A DNA stretch of 64,000 nt from Streptomyces sp. NBC_00539 (GTDB lineage Bacteria > Actinomycetota > Actinomycetes > Streptomycetales > Streptomycetaceae): contig NZ_CP107811.1 in assembly GCF_036346105.1 (NCBI RefSeq), positions 310,001 through 374,000 on the forward strand, written 5' to 3'. Shown one piece after another: positions 27,606-36,137 of the stretch (its first letter is position 1; every line of letters starts with the position of its first letter). A model generated the notes under the pieces. The model did not search any database. It saw nothing but the letters and a program-made list of their open reading frames with translations, and was not told the origin of the DNA. A program made the translations under genes and the position numbers.

Positions 27606-27653
27606 TATTTTCTGCAAAAATACTTTTGGAAACCCCTTCGGGCACCCTAGTCT
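27606..27653 (+). promoter_or_regulatory. Promoter and operator of the ArsR-MFS operon
   Basis: The AT-rich inverted repeat TATTTTCTGCAAAAATA (27606-27622; arms TATTTT and AAAATA) precedes TTGGAA (27626-27631), 16 bases, then TAGTCT (27648-27653). The ATG at 27660 starts at the expected transcription start, and no ribosome site is present, so the message appears leaderless. The repeat just upstream of -35 suits binding by the ArsR-type protein itself. The rest of the 385-base gap (from 27275) shows no gene. Confidence 0.65.
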
Positions 27654-27659
27654 CCCGTC

Positions 27660-28304
27660 ATGATCAGTGATGAGCAGAAGCGCGTACTCGATCCGGAGCA
27701 GGACGCAGCAGCCCTGAAGGCCCTCACCCACCCTCTGCGTATCCGGCTGCTCGGGATGCTGCGACAGGACGGCCCGGCCACCGCGAGTGAGCTCGCGGTG
27801 AGGACCGGGGAGTCATCCGCCTCCACTAGTTACCACCTGCGCGTCTTGGCGAAGTACGCCTTCGTCGCCGAGGCCGAGCACCGCGACGGGCGGGAGCGCC
27901 GCTGGCAGGCGGTGCACGCCGTGACCTCCTGGAGCAGCAAGGCGATGGAAGCCACGACCGGCAGCCGCGCCTACGTCAGCTTGTCGCGCAGGGCCCAGAT
28001 CCAGCACCTGGAGGCTTCTCTCGTCCGGCACGAGGCAGACATCGCCGACGGCCGACTGGGCCCGGAGTGGGTGGAGCCCTCCGGCATCAGCGACCTACTG
28101 CCCCGCCTGACCCCCGAGTCGCTCACCGAACTCTGGGAAGTCTTCCACCACAAACTGACGGAACTGACCACCCGCGATGCGGAGGATCCGCGCTCCGCGC
28201 AGGTCGTGCTCCTCACCGCCGGACTTCCCCTGGCTCCACGTGACCCCGGGGCGGAACCGGCCGCTTCTTCCCCGGCGGGTGCACAGACCGAGGACGCCTC
28301 ATGA
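27660..28304 (+). CDS. ArsR-family winged-helix regulator
   Basis: 214 residues. The HTH (LKALTHPLRIRLLGMLRQ, ASELAVRTGESSASTSYHLR) is at residues 22-75 and the wing follows (HRDGRERRWQAV). The C-terminal 130 residues are helical and have no metal-binding Cys pairs, as in the ArsR-like regulators of drug transporters. It ends in ATGA overlapping the MFS gene, so it most likely represses this operon and is released by a transported compound. The start follows a leaderless promoter. Confidence 0.88.
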   Translation: MISDEQKRVLDPEQDAAALKALTHPLRIRLLGMLRQDGPATASELAVRTGESSASTSYHLRVLAKYAFVAEAEHRDGRERRWQAVHAVTSWSSKAMEATTGSRAYVSLSRRAQIQHLEASLVRHEADIADGRLGPEWVEPSGISDLLPRLTPESLTELWEVFHHKLTELTTRDAEDPRSAQVVLLTAGLPLAPRDPGAEPAASSPAGAQTEDAS

Positions 28305-29680
28305 CCGGGCTGCTGGACGTTCGCACGGCACGCCGCCGGTACGTCACGGTCTGCGTTCTGTTCTGGCTGCCGCTGGGACTGACCATCGCTCCCCTGATCC
28401 TGCTGTTCACCGAGCGCGGCATGGCCATGGAAGCCATCGCAGGCTACTTCGCCGCACACTCCCTTGCCGCCGCCGCGCTGGAACTGCCCACCGGAGGACT
28501 CTCCGACGTCCTGGGACGCCGCGCGGTCCTGGCGACCGCCGGCCTGCTGAACCTGACCGCCCTCACCCTTCTGGGCCTGGGCACCGCCGGCTGGCTGCTC
28601 GGACTCGGCATGGCCCTGATGGGCGCGGGTCGCGCGCTGTCCAGCGGACCGGCCGAAGCCTGGTACGTCGACACCCTCCACACGCACTCCGGGCCCGGCG
28701 CCGAATTACACACCGGACTGGCCCGCGGCTCCGCCGCAACATCCGCCGCACTCGCCACCGGCACCCTGCTCGGCGGTGTCCTTCCCTGGCTGCTGGCACT
28801 CGGCCCCGATCTCGGCGCCCGACTGAGCGGGGCAACCTCCGGACTCGTAGTACCCCTTTCCACTCCGCTGCTCCTGGGCGCAGCGGTCGAGGTCGCCTTC
28901 GTTATGTACGTCCTGACCGCCCTGCGGGAACCGCCCAGGCCGAGGGTCACCCTGCATGACGTGCTCCGAGGCATCCCGGCGACCGTAGGGGATGGACTGC
29001 GCCTGGGCGGCCGCGACGCACTGGTCCGTCGGATCCTCCTCAGCGCAGGGGCAGCCGGCAGCGCTCTGGCCGCGATCGAATTGCTCACACCGGGCCGGTC
29101 CGCAGCCCTCACCGGTGCATCGGAGTCGGGCGCGGTGATCTTCGCGGCACTCGCCTGTGCCGGATTCATCTGCTCCGGCATCGGAAGCCACTTCGCACCG
29201 CTGGCCGCCCGACTCGCGGGCAGCGGCGAGCGCGCAGTCATGGCGAGTCTGGGTACGAGCGCCGGCGGCCTGCTTCTGCTCGGCGCCACCGCAGGTTCCA
29301 CGGGAGCGGGCTCCATGGTCCTCGCGGCCACCGGCTACGGCCTGGTCTACCTCGGGCTCGGCTCGGCAGGACCGACCGAGAACGACATCCTGCACCGCCG
29401 TGTCACCCGTTCGGTCCGGGCCACCGCACTGTCCGTCCAGTCCTTGGCCCTGCAACTGACGGGAGCCCTCAGCGGCTTGATCATCGGCGTACTTCGGCCA
29501 GGCCCGCTGCCCTGGCTGCTGGGAGGTACTGTGCTGCTCGCCGGAGCCCTCCTGTGGATTCACCACGGTGGAGTCACACCCCGGCCCACCGAGTCAACTC
29601 CTCGGCCACTCGCCAAGTCGTCCTCCCCGAGCTCTGCCGCCTCCGCCCCCGACCCGCATCATAAACATGTCGATCAGTAG
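28301..29680 (+). CDS. MFS transporter
   Basis: 459 residues with about 12 membrane helices. GLSDVLGRRAVLATAGLLN is the conserved loop 2-3 motif (D-x-x-G-R-R) of the major facilitator superfamily; later GPTENDILHRRV and a soluble tail of about 40 residues are seen. Antiporters of this kind export drugs or metabolites using the proton gradient. Coupled to the ArsR gene by a 4-base overlap. The substrate cannot be told from sequence. Confidence 0.88.
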   Translation: MTGLLDVRTARRRYVTVCVLFWLPLGLTIAPLILLFTERGMAMEAIAGYFAAHSLAAAALELPTGGLSDVLGRRAVLATAGLLNLTALTLLGLGTAGWLLGLGMALMGAGRALSSGPAEAWYVDTLHTHSGPGAELHTGLARGSAATSAALATGTLLGGVLPWLLALGPDLGARLSGATSGLVVPLSTPLLLGAAVEVAFVMYVLTALREPPRPRVTLHDVLRGIPATVGDGLRLGGRDALVRRILLSAGAAGSALAAIELLTPGRSAALTGASESGAVIFAALACAGFICSGIGSHFAPLAARLAGSGERAVMASLGTSAGGLLLLGATAGSTGAGSMVLAATGYGLVYLGLGSAGPTENDILHRRVTRSVRATALSVQSLALQLTGALSGLIIGVLRPGPLPWLLGGTVLLAGALLWIHHGGVTPRPTESTPRPLAKSSSPSSAASAPDPHHKHVDQ

Positions 29681-30091
29681 CGCTCGGACGAACTCCAGAC
29701 CCGCACAAGCGCGCAGGCGACCGCGGCCTCACCCCCGTCCTCGGCCGTCATGAGGGTGACGAGGATGTCGTCCGGCATTGGTCGGACCCATCGGGGACGG
29801 GGAGAGGGACCGGCGGCGAGCCGTCCGCGGACGATCCCCGACGGGTCGGTTGCCAAGGGGGCGAGTCGTGCGGGGTCGATGTGCCTGTTGCCCGCGAGCG
29901 CGCGGCGGATCGCTCTGGCCGGGTGGTGGAGGGCTGCGTCGATGACGGCGTCGGGTAGGTCACGACCCTCGCACACCAGCAGACCCGCCTTACCGGGCTG
30001 CTTGATCCACGAGGCGTATCAGTACGTCGGAGGGCGCCGCCGGATTGAAGGCGATGCCGCGCAACCACGATTCATGCGGAGAGTCGGACAC
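29674..30091 (-). pseudogene. Frameshifted and truncated leucine-rich-repeat-variant-like protein
   Basis: The N-terminus from GTG 30091 (SDSPHESWLRGIAFNPAAPS, DVLIRLVDQAAR) stops, and the sequence resumes in the next frame at about 29995 (KAGLLVCEGRDLPDAVIDAA, RRALAGNRHIDPARLAPLAT). A one-base loss near a CCCGG run explains it. The C-terminal part ends early after TLMTAEDGGE. The short helical units (NPAAP, NRHIDPARLAPLATDPS) are typical of LRV proteins found in many copies in Streptomyces. The 3' end overlaps the MFS gene by 7 bases. Confidence 0.5.
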
Positions 30092-30401
30092 CGCTCATCC
30101 TGCCACCTCACCTCCTGAACCGGGCCGCCGGACCGCCAGACAGCTACCGGCATGGGGAAGGTCCTTAAGCGAGGTCACCACTTGGCCTTCCGCCAGGCCG
30201 CAGCAGCTTGGCCAACCGTGTTCGACGGCAGCGCCGTTGCGGGAGCTACCTTGCGGATCTTGATCGCGTATCGCTGAGTTGCCGGCGTACGAATCGGAGA
30301 CCATCGGACGGGCCGGGAGAAGCCCTGGTTGACCTTCACCCTGGGGGAGCCCACAGCATCAGGGGAGCCAGGCGACGTGCCTGGCTTGAGGAGGAACGAG
30401 C
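30092..30401. other. Intergenic with relic coding traces
   Basis: 310 bases. On the minus strand a protein-like end (RYAIKIRKVAPATALPSN, then AAAAWRKAKW, stop at about 30175) suggests the tail of a lost gene. The right part contains the promoter of the MerR-PP2C gene. Confidence 0.35.
30329..30359 (+). promoter_or_regulatory. MerR-type promoter with 19-base spacer
   Basis: TTGACC (30329-30334) and CAGCAT (30354-30359) are 19 bases apart, the stretched spacing that MerR regulators activate. The spacer holds an imperfect dyad CTTCACCCTGGGGGAG. The regulated gene begins with a MerR domain, so autoregulation is likely. Confidence 0.5.
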
Positions 30402-31481
30402 ATGGAGTTGCTGACCATCGGGACGTTCGCGAAGGCGTCCCGGCTGTCACCGAAGGCGCTGCGTCTTTACGACGAGCTCGGCCTGCTGACTCCTGCGCGC
30501 GTCGATCCGGTGACCGGCTACCGCCTCTACGCACCGGAGCAACTGGATCAAGCCCGGCTGGTCGCCTGGCTCCGACGGCTGGGAATGCCTCTCGCCCGCA
30601 TTCAGCAGGTCTGCACGATGGAGGCAGGGCCGGCAGCCGAAGAGATCCGCGTGTTCTGGTCCCAGGTCGAAGCCGATACCGCCGCACGGCGGAACCTGGC
30701 CACCTTCCTCATCGACCACCTCTCCTGGAAGGACCCTGACATGCCCCCGACCGCCAAGCCCTTGAGTATCCGCTACGCCGCTCTTTCCGACACCGGCCTG
30801 GTTCGCGAGAGAAACCAGGACACCGCCTACGCGGGGTCCCGTCTCCTCGCCGTCGCCGACGGCTTCGGCGGCCAAGGAGCCCCCGCCAGCGCGGCCGCCA
30901 TCGACGCGCTCAAGCACCTCGAAACCCACAGCATCCCGGCTGGCAGTCTCCTCAATGTCCTCGACGACGCGATAGGACGGGCCAAACTGGCGGTGCACGG
31001 TGTCTCGGGGGCCGGCTTTTCCGCCGATGAGGCCGGGACCACGCTCACCGCGATGCTCTGGACCGGCTCGCAGTTGGCCCTTGTGCACATCGGCGATTCC
31101 CGCGTCTACCTGCTGCGTGACGGAGAGCTGTTCCAGATCACGCACGACCACACCATGGTGCAGTCGATGGTCGACGAGGGACGCCTCAGCCTGGAAGAAG
31201 CCGCCTCCCACCCCCAGCGGTCACTGCTGGTACGTGCTCTCGGCCATGGAGCCGACAGCACCCCCGATGTGCGCCTGCACGACGCTCAGAAGGGAGACCG
31301 CTACCTGCTCTGCTCCGACGGTCTGTCGACCGTCGTACCGATCGACGAGATCCATCGCGTGATCTCCCAGACCAGTGAGCCGGAGCAGGCTGTCCACGAA
31401 CTCATCGCCATTGCCAATGACTCTGGCGGCCCTGACAACGTCAGCTGCGTGGTCGCCGACGTCATGGAGATCCAGCAGTAG
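30402..31481 (+). CDS. MerR DNA-binding domain fused to PP2C phosphatase
   Basis: 359 residues. Residues 1-70 are a MerR helix-turn-helix (IGTFAKASRLSPKALRLYDE, VTGYRLYAPEQLDQARLVAW), then a helix (about 75-110). From about 120 comes a full PP2C serine/threonine phosphatase: LSDTGLVRERNQD, VADGFGGQG (metal Asp), LALVHIGDSRVYLLRDGEL, LLCSDGLSTV and GGPDNVSCVVADV. All metal-binding aspartates are present. The fusion suggests a DNA-bound phosphatase or a transcription factor whose effector domain is the phosphatase. GAGGAGG precedes ATG 30402. A MerR-type promoter lies upstream. No partner kinase is adjacent. Confidence 0.88.
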   Translation: MELLTIGTFAKASRLSPKALRLYDELGLLTPARVDPVTGYRLYAPEQLDQARLVAWLRRLGMPLARIQQVCTMEAGPAAEEIRVFWSQVEADTAARRNLATFLIDHLSWKDPDMPPTAKPLSIRYAALSDTGLVRERNQDTAYAGSRLLAVADGFGGQGAPASAAAIDALKHLETHSIPAGSLLNVLDDAIGRAKLAVHGVSGAGFSADEAGTTLTAMLWTGSQLALVHIGDSRVYLLRDGELFQITHDHTMVQSMVDEGRLSLEEAASHPQRSLLVRALGHGADSTPDVRLHDAQKGDRYLLCSDGLSTVVPIDEIHRVISQTSEPEQAVHELIAIANDSGGPDNVSCVVADVMEIQQ

Positions 31482-31492
31482 GAGCGAGCGGC

Positions 31493-31860
31493 ATGCACTT
31501 CGAGTTGCACCATATCCGCTCTTATCAACTCATCCGCGAGGCGGACGAATACCGTCTCGCTCAGCAAGTCAGGAGAGCCGAGTCTGCTCCACCACCCATG
31601 AGGGTCAGTACTTGCTACCGGCTCCACGACGCCTGCTGGATTGGCTCCGCGGGTGAACCAAAGCACTGTCTCCGGTTGAGCGGGACACCGACCGCCACCT
31701 GTTCCACTCAACCGGAGACGCCCTACGTCAGGCCCTCGCCTCGCCCTGCTCACAGTCGCAGCAGGCACAGCTCCGGCGCGCCCGAGACGAACGCCCGCTC
31801 CAGCAGCCCCTCTCCCCAGAAGTGTGGCAGCAGCGGCCGGTTGACCCGGCCCGGCCATGA
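31493..31860 (+). pseudogene. Broken small gene after the MerR-PP2C gene
   Basis: ATG 31493 follows GGAG and starts MHFELHHIRSYQLIREADEY, RLAQQVRRAE, like the short N-termini of several small Streptomyces proteins. After about 31590 the protein-like sequence is in another frame (ERDTDRHLFHSTGDALRQAL, then QAQLRRARDERPLQQ) up to TGA 31858-31860. It is either one frameshifted gene or two fused relics. Function unknown. Confidence 0.35.
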
Positions 31861-31875
31861 GGGACCAGGTGCTGT

Positions 31876-32325
31876 TCACGCTTGGGGCCCAGACGATATA
31901 GGTATCAGTTCGGTGTCCGTGGGTTCGGTTGAAGTGTGGGGGCGGCCAGCGAGGCGGCGGGCCTCATTCATGACCTTGGCATTGACCTGAGCTACTGCTC
32001 TGTCGTCGTCTTCGAGGATGGCATATTCGGCGTCCAGCTCGGCAAGCCGTTTGGTCAGGGGCAGTTCATGTCCGTGGAGCTGGTGAATTCGGAAAGTCAG
32101 CTCCCAAGGTGCCAGCTCACCGGCCAGCATACGGCGGGCCAGCACTCGTGCGGCGGCTTCGTGGAGCGCCTCGCTGGCAACCGTATGGACGATGAGGTCG
32201 AGTTCATCGAGCGCCACGGGGAGCAAGTCGTACACGTCGTAGTCCGCTTCGGCGCGTGTCCGACTGCCAACACCCGAAGTCCCGGGCTATCAATTCCCGC
32301 AACGAGAGCGTCACAGGCCGCGCTG
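31876..32325 (-). pseudogene. Frameshifted conserved Streptomyces protein
   Basis: LSLRELIARDFGCWQSDT (about 32310-32257) is in one frame; the text continues in another as AEADYDVYDLLPVALDELDL, HEAAARVLARRMLAGELAPW, LPLTKRLAELDAEYAILEDD and ends SSGPQA. Joined, they read as one helical protein of about 150 residues. The break is near 32255. GTG 32235 could still start the second part (119 residues). No domain name recalled. Confidence 0.45.
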
Positions 32326-32604
32326 ACGACATCTCTTGCGATGGCGCTGCTGCTCGGCGTCTCGTGTAGTCCGAACACCTCGGCCAGATGAAGCGGAGGT
32401 CGGAGACCGGGAGGATCGGTGGTACGCCAGTGGCGGTCATCGAGGACGACGTGGTGCCCGTTCGGGGTGGTGGGCGGCCCTGCTTTGAAATGCGCGGTCG
32501 GCGGCTGTCTTCGTCCGGCCGTGCTCACTCCTCGGACGCGCGCATCGCCCCGCGCTCGGGAAATGGGCCGCGGACTGTGCGGACGTCGCGGTGCCGTTGC
32601 CGTG

Positions 32605-32877
32605 TCAGCGGGCGCGGCGGATACGGATCGGACCGCGGGTCTTCGTCGGCTCCACCGGGCGGCCGCCCTGGGTGATCTCCACCTCACCCGACTCCACGAG
32701 CCGCCGGGCGGCACGTCGGACCGGTTCCATGAGGGCGCGCCAGCCGTCGTCGTCCCCGTCGTACACCGCCCGCGCGGCGTCGGAGGGACAGATCGTCGCG
32801 GTCGGACCGCGACGATCCAGCAGCTGCAGGATGACCCGTTCCAGGCGTCGGTCGGTCTGCCGGTCGCTGTCCGTCAC
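32605..32877 (-). CDS. DUF3253 protein
   Basis: 90 residues from GTG 32877. LERVILQLLDRRGPTATICP, then SDAARAVYDGDDDGWRALME and VRRAARRLVESGEVEITQGG match the small winged-helix-like DUF3253 family (Arg-rich C-terminus GPIRIRRAR). The family is widespread in proteobacteria and actinobacteria and has no proven function; DNA or RNA binding is possible. It stands alone. Confidence 0.8.
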   Translation of the reverse strand: MTDSDRQTDRRLERVILQLLDRRGPTATICPSDAARAVYDGDDDGWRALMEPVRRAARRLVESGEVEITQGGRPVEPTKTRGPIRIRRAR

Positions 32878-33053
32878 TCCGCCAGTGTCGCACCGCTGAT
32901 GTCCGGTACGCCGACAGCGGGCCGGCGCGACCGCCTCGGGCCGATATGCCGAAACCCTGAGGGGCGCGGCGCCTGAGGGGCGCGCCTACCTCACCAACGC
33001 CATGCCCGGGCTCACGCACGGCACCGGGCACGGCGGGGATGGGGGCAGGTTGG

Positions 33054-33503
33054 TCAGACTCCGCCGCGCCAGGCGCCGGTCTCGGTGCCCCGGTCCTCGA
33101 TGAAGTGCTTGAAGCGCTTCAGGTCGCCCTTGACCTGCCGGTCGACGAAGCCCAGCTTGTCGCCGATGCTCTCCGCCATGCCGTCGGGGTCGAAGTCCAT
33201 CATCAGGGTCACCTCGGTATGGGCCGGGTCGATCGGGCGGAAGGTGACCAGCCCCGACTGCTCGGTCTCGCCGCCCACGGTCACCCAGGCGACCTTCTGG
33301 TCCGGAACCTGCTCCGTGATCTCCGCATCGAACTCGCGTTTCACTCCCGCGACCTTCGTCACCCAGTGCGTGAGCGTCTGCGTGCGCTGCTCGATCCGCT
33401 CCACGCCGTCCATGAACTGCGGGAACGACTCGAACTGCGTCCACTGGTTGTAGGCCGTCGTCACCGGCACGCCAACCTCGATCGTTTCCTTCACCTGCGA
33501 CAT
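33054..33503 (-). CDS. SRPBCC (START-like) family protein
   Basis: 149 residues. MSQVKETIEVGVPVTTAYNQ, then FESFPQFMDGVERIEQ and a closing helix (DLKRFKHFIEDRG) are the helix-grip fold of SRPBCC/polyketide-cyclase-like proteins, which hold a hydrophobic ligand in a central cavity. The WTQFESFPQFM start of the domain is the form often labelled cyclase/dehydrase in Streptomyces, usually with no known substrate. ATG 33503 with AAGGA before it. The repeat-rich region lies directly upstream. Confidence 0.85.
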   Translation of the reverse strand: MSQVKETIEVGVPVTTAYNQWTQFESFPQFMDGVERIEQRTQTLTHWVTKVAGVKREFDAEITEQVPDQKVAWVTVGGETEQSGLVTFRPIDPAHTEVTLMMDFDPDGMAESIGDKLGFVDRQVKGDLKRFKHFIEDRGTETGAWRGGV

Positions 33504-33673
33504 CGGAGAAGTCCTTCCACGACTGGGGGCACCGCCGACGGTGGCCGGCGGGCGCGAGCCATCCCTCCCCCGCCCGGCGTGCCCGCCCCTCCACCCTTCG
33601 GCGACACCACCCGCCCGAGGTCGATACGCCTGGCGTGTCCCCGGCAACCGGCCCACCCCGGCCCACCCCGGCC

Positions 33674-33773
33674 CGGATCGGCCGGATCGGCCGGATCGGC
33701 CGGATCGGCCGGATCGGCCGGATCGGCCGGATCGGCCGGATCGGCCGGATCGGCCGGATCGGGCCGGATCGGG
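33674..33773. repeat. Tandem 9-bp repeat (CGGATCGGC)
   Basis: Nine exact copies of CGGATCGGC (33674-33754) and two further copies with one extra G. It lies in the 446-base gap between the SRPBCC and flavoprotein genes. As a 9-bp unit it keeps reading frame in any direction (IGR or PDR/RPI repeats), but no gene frame uses it. Replication slippage is the likely origin. Confidence 0.9.
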
Positions 33774-33812
33774 CGCCCTGCCGTACGCGCGATGGGGCGC
33801 GGGGTGGTCTCC

Positions 33813-33886
33813 GGGCACGGACCGTCATCCGCGCCCCGCGCGGACAGGTCGTTCACCGCGCGGGGCGCGGATGACGGTCCGTGCCC
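33813..33886. repeat. Perfect inverted repeat, 31-bp arms
   Basis: GGGCACGGACCGTCATCCGC (33813-33832, continuing to 33843) is matched exactly in inverse by 33856-33886, around a 12-base loop (ACAGGTCGTTCA). The centre (CCCCGCGCGG, loop, CCGCGCGGG) occurs again directly at 33883-33914. It may act as a terminator for the flavoprotein gene or be a small mobile element relic. Confidence 0.85.
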
Positions 33887-33949
33887 CGCGCGGACAGGTC
33901 GTTCACCGCGCGGGCCGCCCCCTCGACGGTCTGCCCGACCCCGCCGGTC

Positions 33950-35293
33950 TCACCGTCGTACGGACGGTACGAGGCGCAACAGGGTGTGGAGGACGGCGTC
34001 GACGCTGTCGTGGGCCGGTTCGTCGGTGACGTGGGTGAGGAGGCGGGCCAGGTAGCGCAACAGCGGGGGCGAGGCCATGACGCGGGGGTGCAGGAGCGGC
34101 CGGTAGCCGTACCGGGCGAAGAGGAGATCACCGGCGAGGTTGCCCAGCCGGTAGTACCGCCCCCAGCGGCGGTGGATCTCGGCGGGGTATTGCCCCAGCG
34201 CGTGTTCACGACGCGGCCCCTCCGGTCTGGCCAGCGCCAAGGCGATGGTTTCGGCGGCAACCTCCGCGGCCTCCATCGCCTGGGCGATCCCCTCGCCACT
34301 CCACGGGCTGATCATGCCCGCGCTGTCTCCGACCAGGAGCAGTCCCCGACGGTATTGGGGGCGCCGGTTCAACCCCATCGGCAGGGGGGCGCTGCGCAGG
34401 GGCGATTCCGCGTTCTCCTCCCGCACCCCCCACTCGGCGGGCAGGCGCGGTAGCCAGTTGTCCAGGGCCGCCCTCAGTTCCACCGGACGGCGCCGTCGCT
34501 GCGGCAATGCGCCGAGGCCGACGTTGACGCGCCCGTCGCCGAGCGGGAACACCCAGCCGTATCCGGGCAGGTCCAGCCCGGTGCGCGGACAACGCAGGTC
34601 GGCCCACAGCTCCAGATACGGATCGTTGGTCCGGGCCGGGCTGCGGTAGTAGCGGCGGGCCGCTGCGGCGACCGGCCGGCTCGTGTCACGTTCGAGCCCG
34701 AGGGCCAGAGCGGTCCTCGCCGACGCGCCGTCGGCCGCCACGACGATCGGCGCCCGGTAACGGACCGGCTCGCGGTCCGGCCCGCGGGTCGCGGTCACTC
34801 CCGTGACGTTTCCCGCCCGGTCGGTCAGCGGTGCCGTGACCTTCACCCGGGTGCGCAGGCGCGCTCCGGCGGTACGGGCGTGCGCGGCGAGCAGGTCGTC
34901 GAAGTCGTGTCGGCTACGGGTGAGCCCGAAGTCGGGGAGGCTACCGAGCCGCGGCCAGTCCAGGTCGGCCTGGTGTCCTTCGCAGACCCACCGCATTCCG
35001 CGGTTGCGCATCCAGCCCGGTGCGTCGATGTCGACACCCATCCTCACCAGCTGGGCCACTCCGCGCGGCGTCAGTCCGTCGCCGCACACCTTCTCCCGAG
35101 GAAAAGCCCCCTTCTCCAGCAGGAGTACGTCTACGCCGGCGCGGGCCAAGTGGAGGGCGGCGGCGGAACCGGCCGGTCCGGCACCCACCACGATGACCTG
35201 CGCCTCCTCGTCACCTACGCCGTCATCCTGCGGTGCAAGGCTGTTGCCCTCGGAGGGGCGGTCGTCGCGCGCGTCATCACGTTCGGCGGTCAC
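33950..35293 (-). CDS. FAD-dependent oxidoreductase, geranylgeranyl reductase family
   Basis: 447 residues. VIVVGAGPAGSAAALHLARA is the FAD-binding Rossmann motif; FPREKVCGDGLTPRG is the signature loop of the geranylgeranyl reductase/halogenase-like group; DGASART and LLLVGDSAGMISPWSGEGIA (GD motif) follow. Such flavoproteins reduce isoprenoid double bonds or act as monooxygenases. No isoprenoid or menaquinone gene is adjacent, so the substrate is open. It starts with GTG 35293; the N-terminal 30 residues are acidic and disordered. Confidence 0.85.
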   Translation of the reverse strand: MTAERDDARDDRPSEGNSLAPQDDGVGDEEAQVIVVGAGPAGSAAALHLARAGVDVLLLEKGAFPREKVCGDGLTPRGVAQLVRMGVDIDAPGWMRNRGMRWVCEGHQADLDWPRLGSLPDFGLTRSRHDFDDLLAAHARTAGARLRTRVKVTAPLTDRAGNVTGVTATRGPDREPVRYRAPIVVAADGASARTALALGLERDTSRPVAAAARRYYRSPARTNDPYLELWADLRCPRTGLDLPGYGWVFPLGDGRVNVGLGALPQRRRRPVELRAALDNWLPRLPAEWGVREENAESPLRSAPLPMGLNRRPQYRRGLLLVGDSAGMISPWSGEGIAQAMEAAEVAAETIALALARPEGPRREHALGQYPAEIHRRWGRYYRLGNLAGDLLFARYGYRPLLHPRVMASPPLLRYLARLLTHVTDEPAHDSVDAVLHTLLRLVPSVRR

Positions 35294-35540
35294 CCCATCA
35301 CTATGCCGTCTCCCGTGCGGGCCGGTCCGTGAGACAGGCCCGAGGGGGCCGACGAGTTGTCCCCGGGTGTGGCGCGCGTACCGCCCGGCCGTCGTCGCCC
35401 CCGCCGGGGGCGACGGGGCGGTACGAGACGGGGCGGGGCGAGTCCCGGCGGGGCGAGGCCTGGTGGGGCGCGCGCTGGTGGGACGTGCGGTGGTGGGACG
35501 TGCGGTAATGGGACGTGGTGTGGCTCGTCGCGGCCGGAGG

Positions 35541-36137
35541 TCAGTGCGTGAGGTGCCAGTTGGCTGCGGCGGGCACGTGCGGCGCGAGGGTGCGCGCGCG
35601 CTGCCACATGCCGTGGAGCTGCTCGGTGGGACGCTGCTGCTCGCCGTGCAGGGCGTTGAGGATGACCAGGCCGCCCGTCAGGGCGGGTACGACCCACTGC
35701 AGGCACGCCAGGTGCCGCTGCGCCCTGTCGGTGTCGATGGGGTGCTTGGCCGCCTTTTCGGCGTCCTGCGAATTGGTGGACCCGGCCAGTTCGATCTTCT
35801 TGCCCAGGATGCGGCTGTGGGCGGTTGCCACGAGGGCGGCGCCCGTCAGGACGGTCTTGGCGAGCGTCGACGCGGCGACCCCCTGCTGGGTCGCGACTCG
35901 CGGCGCGTTCGCGGCGAGCAGGCCGCCCGAGCCGAACAGGTGCGCGGCGATCGCGGCGGCGTTTACGGGCGTCCACTTCGCCCAACCGGCGCTTGCGATC
36001 CTCGCCGAAGTGGCCCAGGTGCCGCCCTCTTCGCGCGCGGCGCCGTTCAGGCCCACCGCACCCATCAGCGATCCCCCGAACCAGACGGCGAGACCCACGT
36101 CGTGGAGGCTGCGCAGCATCGTGTGACGATCGGACAT
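35541..36137 (-). CDS. Integral membrane protein
   Basis: 198 residues with four probable helices (HDVGLAVWFGGSLMGAVGLN, AAAIAAHLFGSGGLLA, TLAKTVLTGAALVAT, LQWVVPALTGGLVILNAL). The N-terminal HDVGLAVWFGG resembles small membrane proteins common in Streptomyces with His near the first helix. ATG 36137 has AAGGGA before it. No enzyme motif; function unknown. Confidence 0.7.
   Translation of the reverse strand: MSDRHTMLRSLHDVGLAVWFGGSLMGAVGLNGAAREEGGTWATSARIASAGWAKWTPVNAAAIAAHLFGSGGLLAANAPRVATQQGVAASTLAKTVLTGAALVATAHSRILGKKIELAGSTNSQDAEKAAKHPIDTDRAQRHLACLQWVVPALTGGLVILNALHGEQQRPTEQLHGMWQRARTLAPHVPAAANWHLTH

Noticed and set aside
33674-33773. CRISPR array
   Set aside because: Units are 9 bp without spacers; a simple tandem repeat.
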